From contig NZ_PYGK01000005.1 in NCBI RefSeq assembly GCF_003014595.1, forward strand, positions 186,001 through 250,000: DNA of 64,000 bases, in the 5' to 3' direction. The notes beneath the pieces are model-generated. The model was given only the letters and a program-made list of their open reading frames with translations. It made no database searches and was not told the origin of the DNA. How positions within the stretch are numbered: the first letter of the stretch is position 1; each line of letters opens with the position of its first letter. Below are positions 18,516-25,759 of this stretch, piece after piece. The translations under genes and the position numbers were made by a program. This DNA is from Chitinophaga ginsengisoli (GTDB lineage: Bacteria > Bacteroidota > Bacteroidia > Chitinophagales > Chitinophagaceae).

Positions 18516-19325
18516 TTAATTTTTATTTGTTTTTTCTTTTAATACAAGTGCTTTATTCAATGATCCTGTCGCCTGTTCCGGTTGCAAGGCGATATTCTCT
18601 CCCCTGAAGGCAACATTGAAACTGGAGATGCTGGCATCTCCCTGGTTGTCGGATGTTATCTGGAAGATATTGTTCGACGTAATACTCCATGATTTATACC
18701 CGGGCAATCCTTCGATAGCACCATTGGAGTCAGTCTTTACGTTGTCGTACAACAGGGCGCCTTTGTCATCATAGATCTCAAACTGCTTTCCCTTGAAATA
18801 GTAGGCCAGGTAATTATTGGCATGCATCCATAGCGGTGCACCTGCAGCTTCTTTAGGAACGGGTGCCAGCTGTATGGAATCCTTTTTACCATCTTCGTAT
18901 ACCAGTCCTACCCAGAGGTCTGTCCGGTCATTATTATGACTGATCAGGCTGAAGTGTACGCTATCATATACTGCAGACTGACCTCCGGTGAAGATGGGTT
19001 TATCCAGCAGCCATTCCTTGCGTGTGCCGGTGTGGTTAGTGCCTGTCACTGCTATCGGAAAATTCTCTGCACCATAAGTATACACACTGACCTGCTGCTG
19101 TTTGCTGGAATTAGCAATCCGCAATGCGCTCACGGGACTGAGGTATTTCGCAAAGTCGACAGTCTTCCAGAATGTATCCTGCGGAGGATGTACTTTCCTG
19201 GCATCCAGGTAGGTCTTAGGCATCCACACGGCATCCTGTACCGCTACTTTACTGGCCTGCGTTTGGGCGCAGGCAGTGGTGGCAGCACATAACAGTGAGA
19301 TACAAACGATGTGTAATATCTTCAT
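18516..19325 (-). CDS. Secreted protein, candidate immunity protein for the Tae4 amidase
   Basis: A 269-residue protein with a signal peptide (about residues 1-20, ...CAATTACAQT). The end can be read as a signal peptidase I site (ACA/QT) or a weak lipobox, so it is periplasmic or lipid-anchored. The mature part appears beta-rich, with QQVSVYTYGAENFPIAVTG, QFEIYDDKGALLYDNV and SWSITSNNIFQITSDN. It starts 7 bases after the stop of the Tae4-type amidase gene. Immunity proteins against cell-wall amidases act in the periplasm, so the position and export signal fit. It is about twice the size of the small helical Tai4 proteins known with Tae4, and I see no similarity to them. Confidence 0.6.
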   Translation of the reverse strand: MKILHIVCISLLCAATTACAQTQASKVAVQDAVWMPKTYLDARKVHPPQDTFWKTVDFAKYLSPVSALRIANSSKQQQVSVYTYGAENFPIAVTGTNHTGTRKEWLLDKPIFTGGQSAVYDSVHFSLISHNNDRTDLWVGLVYEDGKKDSIQLAPVPKEAAGAPLWMHANNYLAYYFKGKQFEIYDDKGALLYDNVKTDSNGAIEGLPGYKSWSITSNNIFQITSDNQGDASISSFNVAFRGENIALQPEQATGSLNKALVLKEKTNKN

Positions 19326-19332
19326 ACAGTTT

Positions 19333-19830
19333 TTAATTTACTTCCCAGAACCAGATCTGTTTCACGCGGCTGTCATTCGTATAATCACCCGTGGCCGTTC
19401 TGATCTGTGTATTGACATGATACAGGAGATCAATATGATCGCCTGTATTGTTGGTGCCATAGAAATCTTTGAAGAAAATAATGCCATTCTTTGACCAATA
19501 CTGGTTGGTGATGAAGGCATTTTTTTGTGTAGTGTTGGCACAATCTACCCGCAGAGGTTCACCAAAATTGCGCCAGATCCAGGTCGCCAGGCTTTCAGCA
19601 CCACGTGCATAGCCATGTTTACATTTTGGATCAGTGTAATTGGCTAATGAAATACCAGCTTTGATGAGACAGTGTGACATACGGATGGCGCACTGGTTTT
19701 CATAATGAAAGAAACCATTCTTATCCTTTTCATCACAAGGCATAGCATGTGCACTACCGGGGGGCGCCTCGGAATCGTGTGGATAACTTGACCACAATGT
19801 GCTGAAAGCAGGAAATTTTTTCAGGGCCAT
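19333..19830 (-). CDS. tae4: T6SS peptidoglycan amidase effector, Tae4 family
   Basis: A 165-residue effector predicted to cut peptide cross-links of peptidoglycan in the periplasm of attacked cells. It matches the Tae4 layout: an opening PAFSTLWSSYP, the catalytic cysteine in ENQCAIRMS (Cys47), the catalytic histidine in TGDHIDLLYH (His132) and an end QIWFWEVN. There is no signal peptide, as expected for a T6SS-delivered protein. It lies just downstream of an hcp gene and 7 bases upstream of a secreted candidate immunity gene, so delivery through that Hcp is likely. The family assignment is from motif reading and is strong. Confidence 0.88.
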   Translation of the reverse strand: MALKKFPAFSTLWSSYPHDSEAPPGSAHAMPCDEKDKNGFFHYENQCAIRMSHCLIKAGISLANYTDPKCKHGYARGAESLATWIWRNFGEPLRVDCANTTQKNAFITNQYWSKNGIIFFKDFYGTNNTGDHIDLLYHVNTQIRTATGDYTNDSRVKQIWFWEVN

Positions 19831-19914
19831 GGATACATGTTTTTAAAAGAATGACATGTTTACATTGGTGCGTACAGCGCAGGGAACACAATGCAATGGA
19901 ATGTGCTCAATGTA

Positions 19915-20307
19915 TCACGATTGTGGCCAGGGATTCTGATAGGTGGAACTTCCCAGCTGCACTTCCCGGGCAGATAGGACAAGTCTTATCTGCATGGGAA
20001 CATCGCCGGATGCCTTGAAATGTTCAGCATACTCTACGCAATAGGCATCAGTAAATTTCAGTTCTTTCATCTTGGACATAGCGTCTCGACGGTAAAAGAC
20101 GATACTGCCACTCTTGGTTTGTGTGTTGGAGATCATCCAGTCGAAGAGGTTCGTATTTCCATCTGATTCCAGTAACACGGTCAGTGCTCCTCCCGTAGGA
20201 CGGGCAGCTGGTTTTCCATTGTGGTCTGTATGTTGAGCGAAAGAAAACTGGCAATCCAGTACATTGATTTCTTCACCATCTAAACGCAATACTGCTTTGA
20301 ATGACAT
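19915..20307 (-). CDS. hcp: Hcp-family T6SS tube protein (TssD), effector-linked copy
   Basis: A 130-residue inner-tube protein of the Bacteroidota Hcp/TssD type. The ATG at 20307 (MSFKAVLRLDGEEINVLDC) is chosen because it aligns with the start of the second Hcp at 35080 (MSFKSVFEVAGKKMVV). An upstream in-frame start at 20409 would add 34 unrelated residues. Shared features include TDHNGKPAARPTGGALTV, LFDWM, a GSIVFYRRD strand, LKFTDAYCVEYAEHF and a closing LSAREVQLGS. The two copies differ at many positions. It heads the payload operon and directly precedes tae4, so it may be the tube subunit that carries that amidase. A TAAATTTG -7 element lies 39 bases upstream. Confidence 0.9.
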   Translation of the reverse strand: MSFKAVLRLDGEEINVLDCQFSFAQHTDHNGKPAARPTGGALTVLLESDGNTNLFDWMISNTQTKSGSIVFYRRDAMSKMKELKFTDAYCVEYAEHFKASGDVPMQIRLVLSAREVQLGSSTYQNPWPQS

Positions 20308-20345
20308 ACCCTTGAGGTTTAGCTTGATAAATATGGTATTGTTAA

Positions 20346-20353
20346 CAAATTTA
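20346..20353 (-). promoter_or_regulatory. Putative -7 element of the T6SS payload operon
   Basis: On the minus strand this reads TAAATTTG, matching TAnnTTTG and identical to the element ahead of the second hcp (34997-35004). It lies 39 bases before the hcp ATG. No well-placed -33 TTG was seen. Confidence 0.45.
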
Positions 20354-20630
20354 TTTATGTCAGCAAATGAAGGTGTATATGGAAATTGGGGACAACGTAT
20401 AATCATCATCAGTAGGTCCCGCTTGGATTAACTGCTTTTGTCAGCGGCAGGTTTTTCCATAGTTACTAAATTCAAATGCCGGATTAACGAATATAACTAC
20501 TCAATTAAAGATACATGGTCAGCACGAAAATAAATATTCTGAGACATATTGTAAATTATTTTATCAAAAATCAGGTATTAAGAATAAAGTTATTGTCCTG
20601 TTCGCTGGTACTGTTTGTTTAAGTCCAACG

Positions 20631-20740
20631 ATGCGTCTGGTATGCTTCTGGTATACGCCCGGTATGCGTCGTGTATAAAGCGTGTTTAGGTCCACGTTAA
20701 AGGCATGTCAAAGGCATGGTTAATGCATATCAAATACAGG
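20631..20740. repeat. Degenerate 11-bp periodic array
   Basis: Ten consecutive 11-base blocks. The first five begin with AT (ATGCGTCTGGT, ATGCTTCTGGT, ATACGCCCGGT, ATGCGTCGTGT, ATAAAGCGTGT), and the later ones include TTAAAGGCATG, TCAAAGGCATG and TCAAATACAGG. The same 11-base period returns at 20891-21054, on the other side of a GC-rich segment. It is non-coding, lying between the divergent T6SS operons. Confidence 0.6.
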
Positions 20741-20760
20741 TGAATCCACTTCAATCGGTC

Positions 20761-20880
20761 ACGCCACAGCGGGGCCGTGTTGTTTGTAGCGCGGAGCGCA
20801 ACCCCCGGTCCATGAAACAGGTGCCCGACCGACAAAATCGGTTTCTTCGCCCAAGGGAACCATGTGAGTCCCTCGAATGT
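20761..20880. repeat. GC-rich structured segment, possible dispersed repeat
   Basis: This stretch is clearly richer in G+C than the AT-rich sequence around it and can fold into several hairpins: GGGG...CCCC enclosing a GCGCggaGCGC stem, an ACCGA/TCGGT stem near 20829-20842, and GGGA/TCCC near 20855-20872. From memory it resembles the short GC-rich dispersed repeats common between genes in Bacteroidota, but I could not check this. A 64-codon ORF across it is judged accidental. Confidence 0.4.
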
Positions 20881-20890
20881 ATAGCCGATG

Positions 20891-21054
20891 TTCGCTTGAG
20901 ATTCGCTTGAGATTCGCTTGAGATAGCCTCATCCTCCCTTAATCCTCCCTTTTAAAGGGAAGATTAAGGGAGGATAAGCGAATCTCAAACGAATCTCAAG
21001 CGAATCTCAAACGGATCTCAAAACAGATGAAATGCGTTTCAAAACGATATCAAC
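20891..21054. repeat. Large hairpin built from 11-bp repeats
   Basis: Three exact copies of TTCGCTTGAGA (20891-20923) face four copies of the inverted unit, GCGAATCTCAA or ACGAATCTCAA with one variant (20978-21021), across an inner inverted repeat (20931-20949 with 20957-20975) with a 7-base loop. All arms pair in one register, so 20891-21015 can form a stem of almost 60 bp with few mismatches. Three weaker 11-base blocks continue to 21054. The 1-kb gap 20308-21315 holds this, the array at 20631, the GC-rich segment and the two divergent promoters, but no gene. Confidence 0.8.
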
Positions 21055-21241
21055 ACCTGCATTATTTTTATCATCTGTTCATTTCTTTTTTTATATAATT
21101 ATTCCCTGTTACAGCTGTATAAACGATGTATACACGATACTTACAAATGGTATAATATATTAATCCCTCTTTCCTGTGCGTAATAAATATTTCATATACA
21201 TTTTCGCTGTATCTTTACTTCAATTAATAAAAACCCGATAT

Positions 21242-21249
21242 TACATTTG
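21242..21249 (+). promoter_or_regulatory. Putative -7 element of the clpV operon
   Basis: TACATTTG fits TAnnTTTG and lies 66 bases ahead of the clpV ATG. The expected -33 region has only a TTTAC stretch, so support is moderate. Confidence 0.45.
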
Positions 21250-21315
21250 AGTAACAGATCTATGTAATATTATGTAACCCTTAAACAGTTAACTGAAAAA
21301 CCTTGGACGACCCAA

Positions 21316-23769
21316 ATGACCCTGACTACGTATACCATATATGCTCCCGAGGTGCAGGCTGCAATACGCATTGCACAGGCGCTGGCAAAAGAACATCACC
21401 ACGTGAACTATACGCCCGCTCATTTACTATTGGCATGTCTGCATAAGGAGACCGGTCTTGTTACACAATTACAGGTCATGGATGTGGATACCTACTATCT
21501 TGAGGAGTGGGCAGAAGTGAGGTTGGACAGTATACCCAAAACAGGTCGTTCGCCGGAAGAACCAGAGGCAGATGATTACGCTGCAAATGTGTTGCAGGAA
21601 GCAGATGCGGTAAGGCTGGAATATGATCTGGATACTACGGATGCCTGGTGCGTGTTGACTGCACTCAGCACACCCGGCGTAGGTTTTTCATTTGAGCAGT
21701 TAAAGACATTCCCACTGCAGAGAGCACAACTGCTCACGCACTTTAATAAAAAAGAGAATAATAACGCTGCACCTAAAACGACAGTTGTTACAGGTAAAAC
21801 AACAGCCTTTAAATATATCTATCGTCTTACGGATCCGCAACGTCTGCAAACCAAACATGCCCTTGCCGGACGAGATGCAGAAGTGCGTTCCATGTTTGAG
21901 ATACTGACACGTAAAGGGCGTTCCAGTATCCTGGTAACGGGTGAAGGAGGGGTTGGTAAAACCGCATTGGCAGATGCACTGGCGCGCGCTATTATCAATA
22001 AACAGGCGCCGCAGCAATTACTGCAGACCGACGTTTATGCACTGGATTATGGCGCATTTATCGCAGGAGCTGCTTATAAGAATGAACTGGAAGACCGCCT
22101 GCAACAGATCATTGCACAGTTGCAGGGTGCCGGCAAACATGTGTTATTTATTGATAACCTGCATACGCTGCTGGATAAACAACCAGGATCAGCCGGAGGC
22201 ATCGGCAATGTATTAAAGGCTGCCATGAATAAGGGAGATATTACGCTGATCGCTACCAGTACACCGGAAGGATATCGCAAGCTGATAGAACCCGATGACC
22301 TGTTACGTCACTGTTTTGAGATCATACAATTATCCGAGCCGGACGAGTCAACAGCTGCACGTATGATACAGGCGGTGATGCCTGACTATGAAAGCTATTA
22401 CAATCTTAAGGTAGCGCCAGATGTGGTTGCAGAAGCTATTAAACTATCACGTCGTTATCTCAAAGAACGCAGCTTACCAGACAGCGCGATTAACCTGCTG
22501 GACCGTACGCTGGCAGCTATACGCACCACCCAGGATACTGCTGCACAGACGCTGGAAGACCTGAAGGTAAAGCTGGAAGCAGCAGGCGATAATAAAGAAG
22601 AGCTACTGTGGTGGCACCAGCAATGCATGCGTCGTTTCAGTGCATTACTGACCACCCGTTTACAGATAGCACAGGATGTATATAAGATCGATGAAGTGCC
22701 TGCATTAACCACTGCATTAAACAATATCATCTCGCAACTGGAACCATTGGTGCAAATGCAGCACACCGAAGCAACAGCCACTGATTTAGCTACGATGATC
22801 GCCGAAAGTACGGGCATTCCTTTGGGTAAGATCCAGTCGGGAGAACGGGAACGCCTGGTGAATATGGACCTCGAATTGCGGAAAAGGGTAGTAGGGCAGG
22901 ACCATGCATTGAAGACAGTTGCTGAGGCTATCCTGGAGTCGCGCTCCGGTCTCAGCAGACCAGGTCAGCCGATAGGTTCATTCTTTTTCCTGGGGCCCAC
23001 CGGTACCGGTAAAACGGAGCTGGCAAAATCTTTGGCAGACTTCTTGTTCCAGGATGAACGGTGCATGATCAGGTTTGACATGTCCGAATTTAAAGAAGAA
23101 CATTCGGCGGCATTACTATATGGCGCTCCGCCGGGATATGTTGGATATGAAGAAGGGGGATTGCTGGTAAACAAGATCCGTCAGCAACCCTATGCCGTAG
23201 TCCTGTTTGATGAAATAGAAAAAGCGCATCCATCAGTATTTGATATTTTCCTGCAGATAATGGATGAAGGTAAATTGCACGACCGCCTGGGTAAGACAGG
23301 CGATTTTTCAAATGCCCTGGTCCTGTTCACTTCCAATATCGGAAGCGATGTTATTGCTCAATCTTTCAGACAGGGAGTAATACCGTCTTCCCAACAGTTG
23401 ATGGAGATCATGTCTCGGAATTTCAGACCCGAATTCCTTGGCAGGCTCACAGAGATCGTACCATTCGGCCCTATTCAGCAGGAGAACGTAGTGAAGATAT
23501 TTGATATTCATCTGAAACATCTGCTGCAGTTACTTGCGCAACAACAGATCACACTGGAGGTGTCTGCCACCGCAAGAGAACAACTGGCGGCAGAAGGATA
23601 TTCGCCATTGTATGGTGCCCGTCCATTGAAAGAAGTGATCCGTAGCAGGTTACGGAAGCCCTTGTCTCGTATGATCATAGAAGGTAGCCTGCAACCCCAC
23701 ATGACTGTTAAGCTGGATGTAGACGCGCAGGGTACGCTGCAATGGCATACCGGCGCTCAGGAAGTTTAG
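21316..23769 (+). CDS. clpV: T6SS sheath-recycling ATPase ClpV (TssH) with altered first ATPase domain
   Basis: An 817-residue AAA+ unfoldase of the ClpB/ClpV class that takes apart contracted TssB/TssC sheaths. Residues 1 to about 145 are the N-domain (VNYTPAHLLLACL). The first ATPase domain has a good Walker A (GEGGVGKT, Lys215), but Walker B reads LFIDNLHTLL with Asn281 in place of the catalytic Glu, and the usual arginine-finger segment (ERRF in ClpB) reads RHCF. The second domain is intact: GPTGTGKT (Lys566), VVLFDEIEKAHP (Asp632, Glu633) and RPEFLGRL. So ATP hydrolysis in the first domain is probably weak or lost. It is the first gene of clpV-tssB-tssC, after a 1-kb non-coding region. 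Confidence 0.93.
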   Translation: MTLTTYTIYAPEVQAAIRIAQALAKEHHHVNYTPAHLLLACLHKETGLVTQLQVMDVDTYYLEEWAEVRLDSIPKTGRSPEEPEADDYAANVLQEADAVRLEYDLDTTDAWCVLTALSTPGVGFSFEQLKTFPLQRAQLLTHFNKKENNNAAPKTTVVTGKTTAFKYIYRLTDPQRLQTKHALAGRDAEVRSMFEILTRKGRSSILVTGEGGVGKTALADALARAIINKQAPQQLLQTDVYALDYGAFIAGAAYKNELEDRLQQIIAQLQGAGKHVLFIDNLHTLLDKQPGSAGGIGNVLKAAMNKGDITLIATSTPEGYRKLIEPDDLLRHCFEIIQLSEPDESTAARMIQAVMPDYESYYNLKVAPDVVAEAIKLSRRYLKERSLPDSAINLLDRTLAAIRTTQDTAAQTLEDLKVKLEAAGDNKEELLWWHQQCMRRFSALLTTRLQIAQDVYKIDEVPALTTALNNIISQLEPLVQMQHTEATATDLATMIAESTGIPLGKIQSGERERLVNMDLELRKRVVGQDHALKTVAEAILESRSGLSRPGQPIGSFFFLGPTGTGKTELAKSLADFLFQDERCMIRFDMSEFKEEHSAALLYGAPPGYVGYEEGGLLVNKIRQQPYAVVLFDEIEKAHPSVFDIFLQIMDEGKLHDRLGKTGDFSNALVLFTSNIGSDVIAQSFRQGVIPSSQQLMEIMSRNFRPEFLGRLTEIVPFGPIQQENVVKIFDIHLKHLLQLLAQQQITLEVSATAREQLAAEGYSPLYGARPLKEVIRSRLRKPLSRMIIEGSLQPHMTVKLDVDAQGTLQWHTGAQEV

Positions 23770-23823
23770 GCAAGATCAGAAGAAAGGACCATAGAACATT
23801 TATTGTTGTAAAAACCAATTGAT

Positions 23824-24270
23824 ATGAATGACAATTACGGTATTGGTGGTAACGAGGTGAAACTCGACGCCAATGAGGCCATTGTTGAGATCTCTCATAA
23901 CCGGACCCTGTTTGCTGAAAAGTTAACCCAGCAAACACCTGTTAAACCGGAAATAGTGCAGGGACTAACTAATGTAGAAGCAGTATTCGAACATTACAAG
24001 CCTACAGTGAACATGCTGTTCCATGACGCAGAAGGTCGTACTATTCCCGAAAACCTGGAGTTCCACAACCTCGGCGACTTTGGTGTGAAGGGTATTACCG
24101 CCCAGAGTACTTTCCTCGATAATCTCGCTACGGAAAAGGAACAGTACCTCAAGATCATGAAACATCTGAAGACAAACAAAGTGCTGAAGGCCGCCCTGGC
24201 GGATCCCGCTGCAAGGCAGGCATTACTGGAATCTATCCGGGCACTGGTAGCAGACCTGAATAATAAGTAA
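23824..24270 (+). CDS. tssB: T6SS sheath small subunit TssB
   Basis: A 148-residue protein that pairs with TssC to form the contractile sheath. It follows clpV by 54 bases and precedes tssC by 23 bases. It shows the TssB pattern: an N-terminal strand region with IVEISHNRTLF, the central YKPTVNML, ENLEFHNLGDFGVKGI, which resembles the conserved F.sl.DF.P segment of TssB, and a helical C-terminus (LKTNKVLKAALADPAARQ). The gene order and the TssC partner next to it make the call secure. Confidence 0.9.
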   Translation: MNDNYGIGGNEVKLDANEAIVEISHNRTLFAEKLTQQTPVKPEIVQGLTNVEAVFEHYKPTVNMLFHDAEGRTIPENLEFHNLGDFGVKGITAQSTFLDNLATEKEQYLKIMKHLKTNKVLKAALADPAARQALLESIRALVADLNNK

Positions 24271-24293
24271 TTGACAACTGACAACTTGTTCTT

Positions 24294-25667
24294 ATGGCAG
24301 AATTAGAAAAACAGCAGGAACAGCCGGAAGCGCTGCAAACAGCGGCGAAACAGCAGCCCGCATCCCTGCAGGAAAATATAGATATACTCGCCAAGTACGG
24401 AGGCTTTGACCTGCTGGAAGGCACCATAGAAGGTGTACAGAACCTCAGCCCCGAACGTAAGGCACGCCGTAATATCTTTCTAACAGAAAGCAGCAAAAAA
24501 GGAGAGAGAGATAAACTGAAGAAGACCCTCGAAATCTGGGAGAAAGTACTGACGGAAGCACAGGACCTGCCAGATATGGTCAGCTACTGTACTGAACATT
24601 CAGAACAGGCAGAAAGAGTGTTGAACAACAACCTGGGAGAAGCGGTAGAAGTTACCCGCGAACTCGAACAATCCTACCGTAACGTGGCCCTCTTCTTCAA
24701 GAATACGGAATCAGATAAAGTGAAGAACATTGCGTTCATCAACGCAGAACCTGACCAGCTGAAAGACCTGGACAACACCCGCTTCTTCGATGCTATTCAC
24801 CAGGAGCTGGTCAGCAACTATGACCGTCTCGATCTGCGTGATAACTATAGTCTGCTGGTAATACCCGGTTATCTCGGCTCCAACAAGGTGCTGGAGAAAT
24901 GGGCAAAGATCGCTTATGAGAATAAGGTGATGCTGGTAACAGATTTCTCTCATCTCGATGCACCTGATGACGTCATGGAGATGTTTGAAATTGCAAACCT
25001 GACCGGTGGTGAAATACATCGTTCCAATGTCATGATGACCTGTAACTGGCTGGTAGGCCGCGGTAAGTTTGATGAGATCAATGAACAGGACAACCTCTAT
25101 GTTCCTCCATCTGGTGCATTGGCTGGTAAGGTGTACAAAACGTTGATGTCGCAGGTAACCGCTGGTAAGAAATTTGGTGGAATGAATGAAGTGGATGGTG
25201 TGCGGTTTGAACTGAAGAAGAGTGAAATTGCCAGTCTGGAAAAAATGGGCCTGATCCCTATGGTGAAGGAGTACGGCAAGGTAATGGCCTTCAGCGCCAA
25301 GACCTTATTCAATGGTGACAACATCGGTTTACAGACCTACTCCGTAGTGCGTGTGTTCGACTACGTTACCAAAGTGCTGATGGATTTCCTGAACCGCCGT
25401 GCATTCGAGAACTTCAATGCGAACACGCGTAAGGACCTGATGAAACAGATCATCCGTTTCCTCGACAGCATCACCGGACCTGAAAAACTGATCGAAGACT
25501 TTAACGTCCGTAAGTTTGAACAGGATCCTATTCAGAAAGATCGTATTCACCTCAATATACATCTGAAACCATACTTCCCTGCCAAGAACTTCATGATCAA
25601 AATGGAAGGTCATAAAGGGGAAGATGCAACAGAATGGGATACCGAATATGAACAGGATAAATCCTGA
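24294..25667 (+). CDS. tssC: T6SS sheath large subunit TssC
   Basis: A 457-residue sheath protein. After a Gln-rich N-terminus come ARRNIFLTES, a helical region, SNYDRLDLRDNYSLLVIPGYLGS, VMLVTDFSHLDAPDDVMEMF, an RSNVMMTCNWLVGRG segment and a C-terminal FARYVV-equivalent region with YSVVRVFDYVTKVLMDFLNRRAFENF. The final strand region (IHLNIHLKPYFPAKNFMIKM) is expected to lie in the handshake of the assembled sheath and interacts with TssB. It is the last gene of the clpV-tssB-tssC unit, followed by a strong terminator at 25678. The protein is a little shorter than proteobacterial TssC, as is usual in the Bacteroidota subtype. Confidence 0.93.
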   Translation: MAELEKQQEQPEALQTAAKQQPASLQENIDILAKYGGFDLLEGTIEGVQNLSPERKARRNIFLTESSKKGERDKLKKTLEIWEKVLTEAQDLPDMVSYCTEHSEQAERVLNNNLGEAVEVTRELEQSYRNVALFFKNTESDKVKNIAFINAEPDQLKDLDNTRFFDAIHQELVSNYDRLDLRDNYSLLVIPGYLGSNKVLEKWAKIAYENKVMLVTDFSHLDAPDDVMEMFEIANLTGGEIHRSNVMMTCNWLVGRGKFDEINEQDNLYVPPSGALAGKVYKTLMSQVTAGKKFGGMNEVDGVRFELKKSEIASLEKMGLIPMVKEYGKVMAFSAKTLFNGDNIGLQTYSVVRVFDYVTKVLMDFLNRRAFENFNANTRKDLMKQIIRFLDSITGPEKLIEDFNVRKFEQDPIQKDRIHLNIHLKPYFPAKNFMIKMEGHKGEDATEWDTEYEQDKS

Positions 25668-25677
25668 TATGAAAATA

Positions 25678-25720
25678 GTGAAGCTGAATGAAAGCATGGT
25701 CTTCAGCTTCACTGTTTTTT
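25678..25720 (+). terminator. Terminator after tssC
   Basis: A perfect 11-bp stem (25678-25688 with 25702-25712) is followed by TGTTTTTT. It lies 10 bases past the tssC stop and 40 bases before the TraN-like gene. It suggests that the next two genes are made at a lower level by read-through or from a separate promoter that I could not find. Confidence 0.85.
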
Positions 25721-25759
25721 CATCATTTTTAAAATTAAAAGCAAGGAAAAGATTATCAG

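Noticed and set aside
20308-20409. Upstream start for the first hcp gene
   Set aside because: The extra 34 residues do not align with the second Hcp and would cover its promoter element.
20716-20910. 64-codon ORF in the gap between the two T6SS operons
   Set aside because: It lies over the GC-rich structured segment and the first repeat units, has a composition like translated repeats, and has no upstream signal or recognisable domain.
20891-21021. CRISPR array
   Set aside because: Units are 11 bases long and directly joined, with no spacers, and no cas gene is near.
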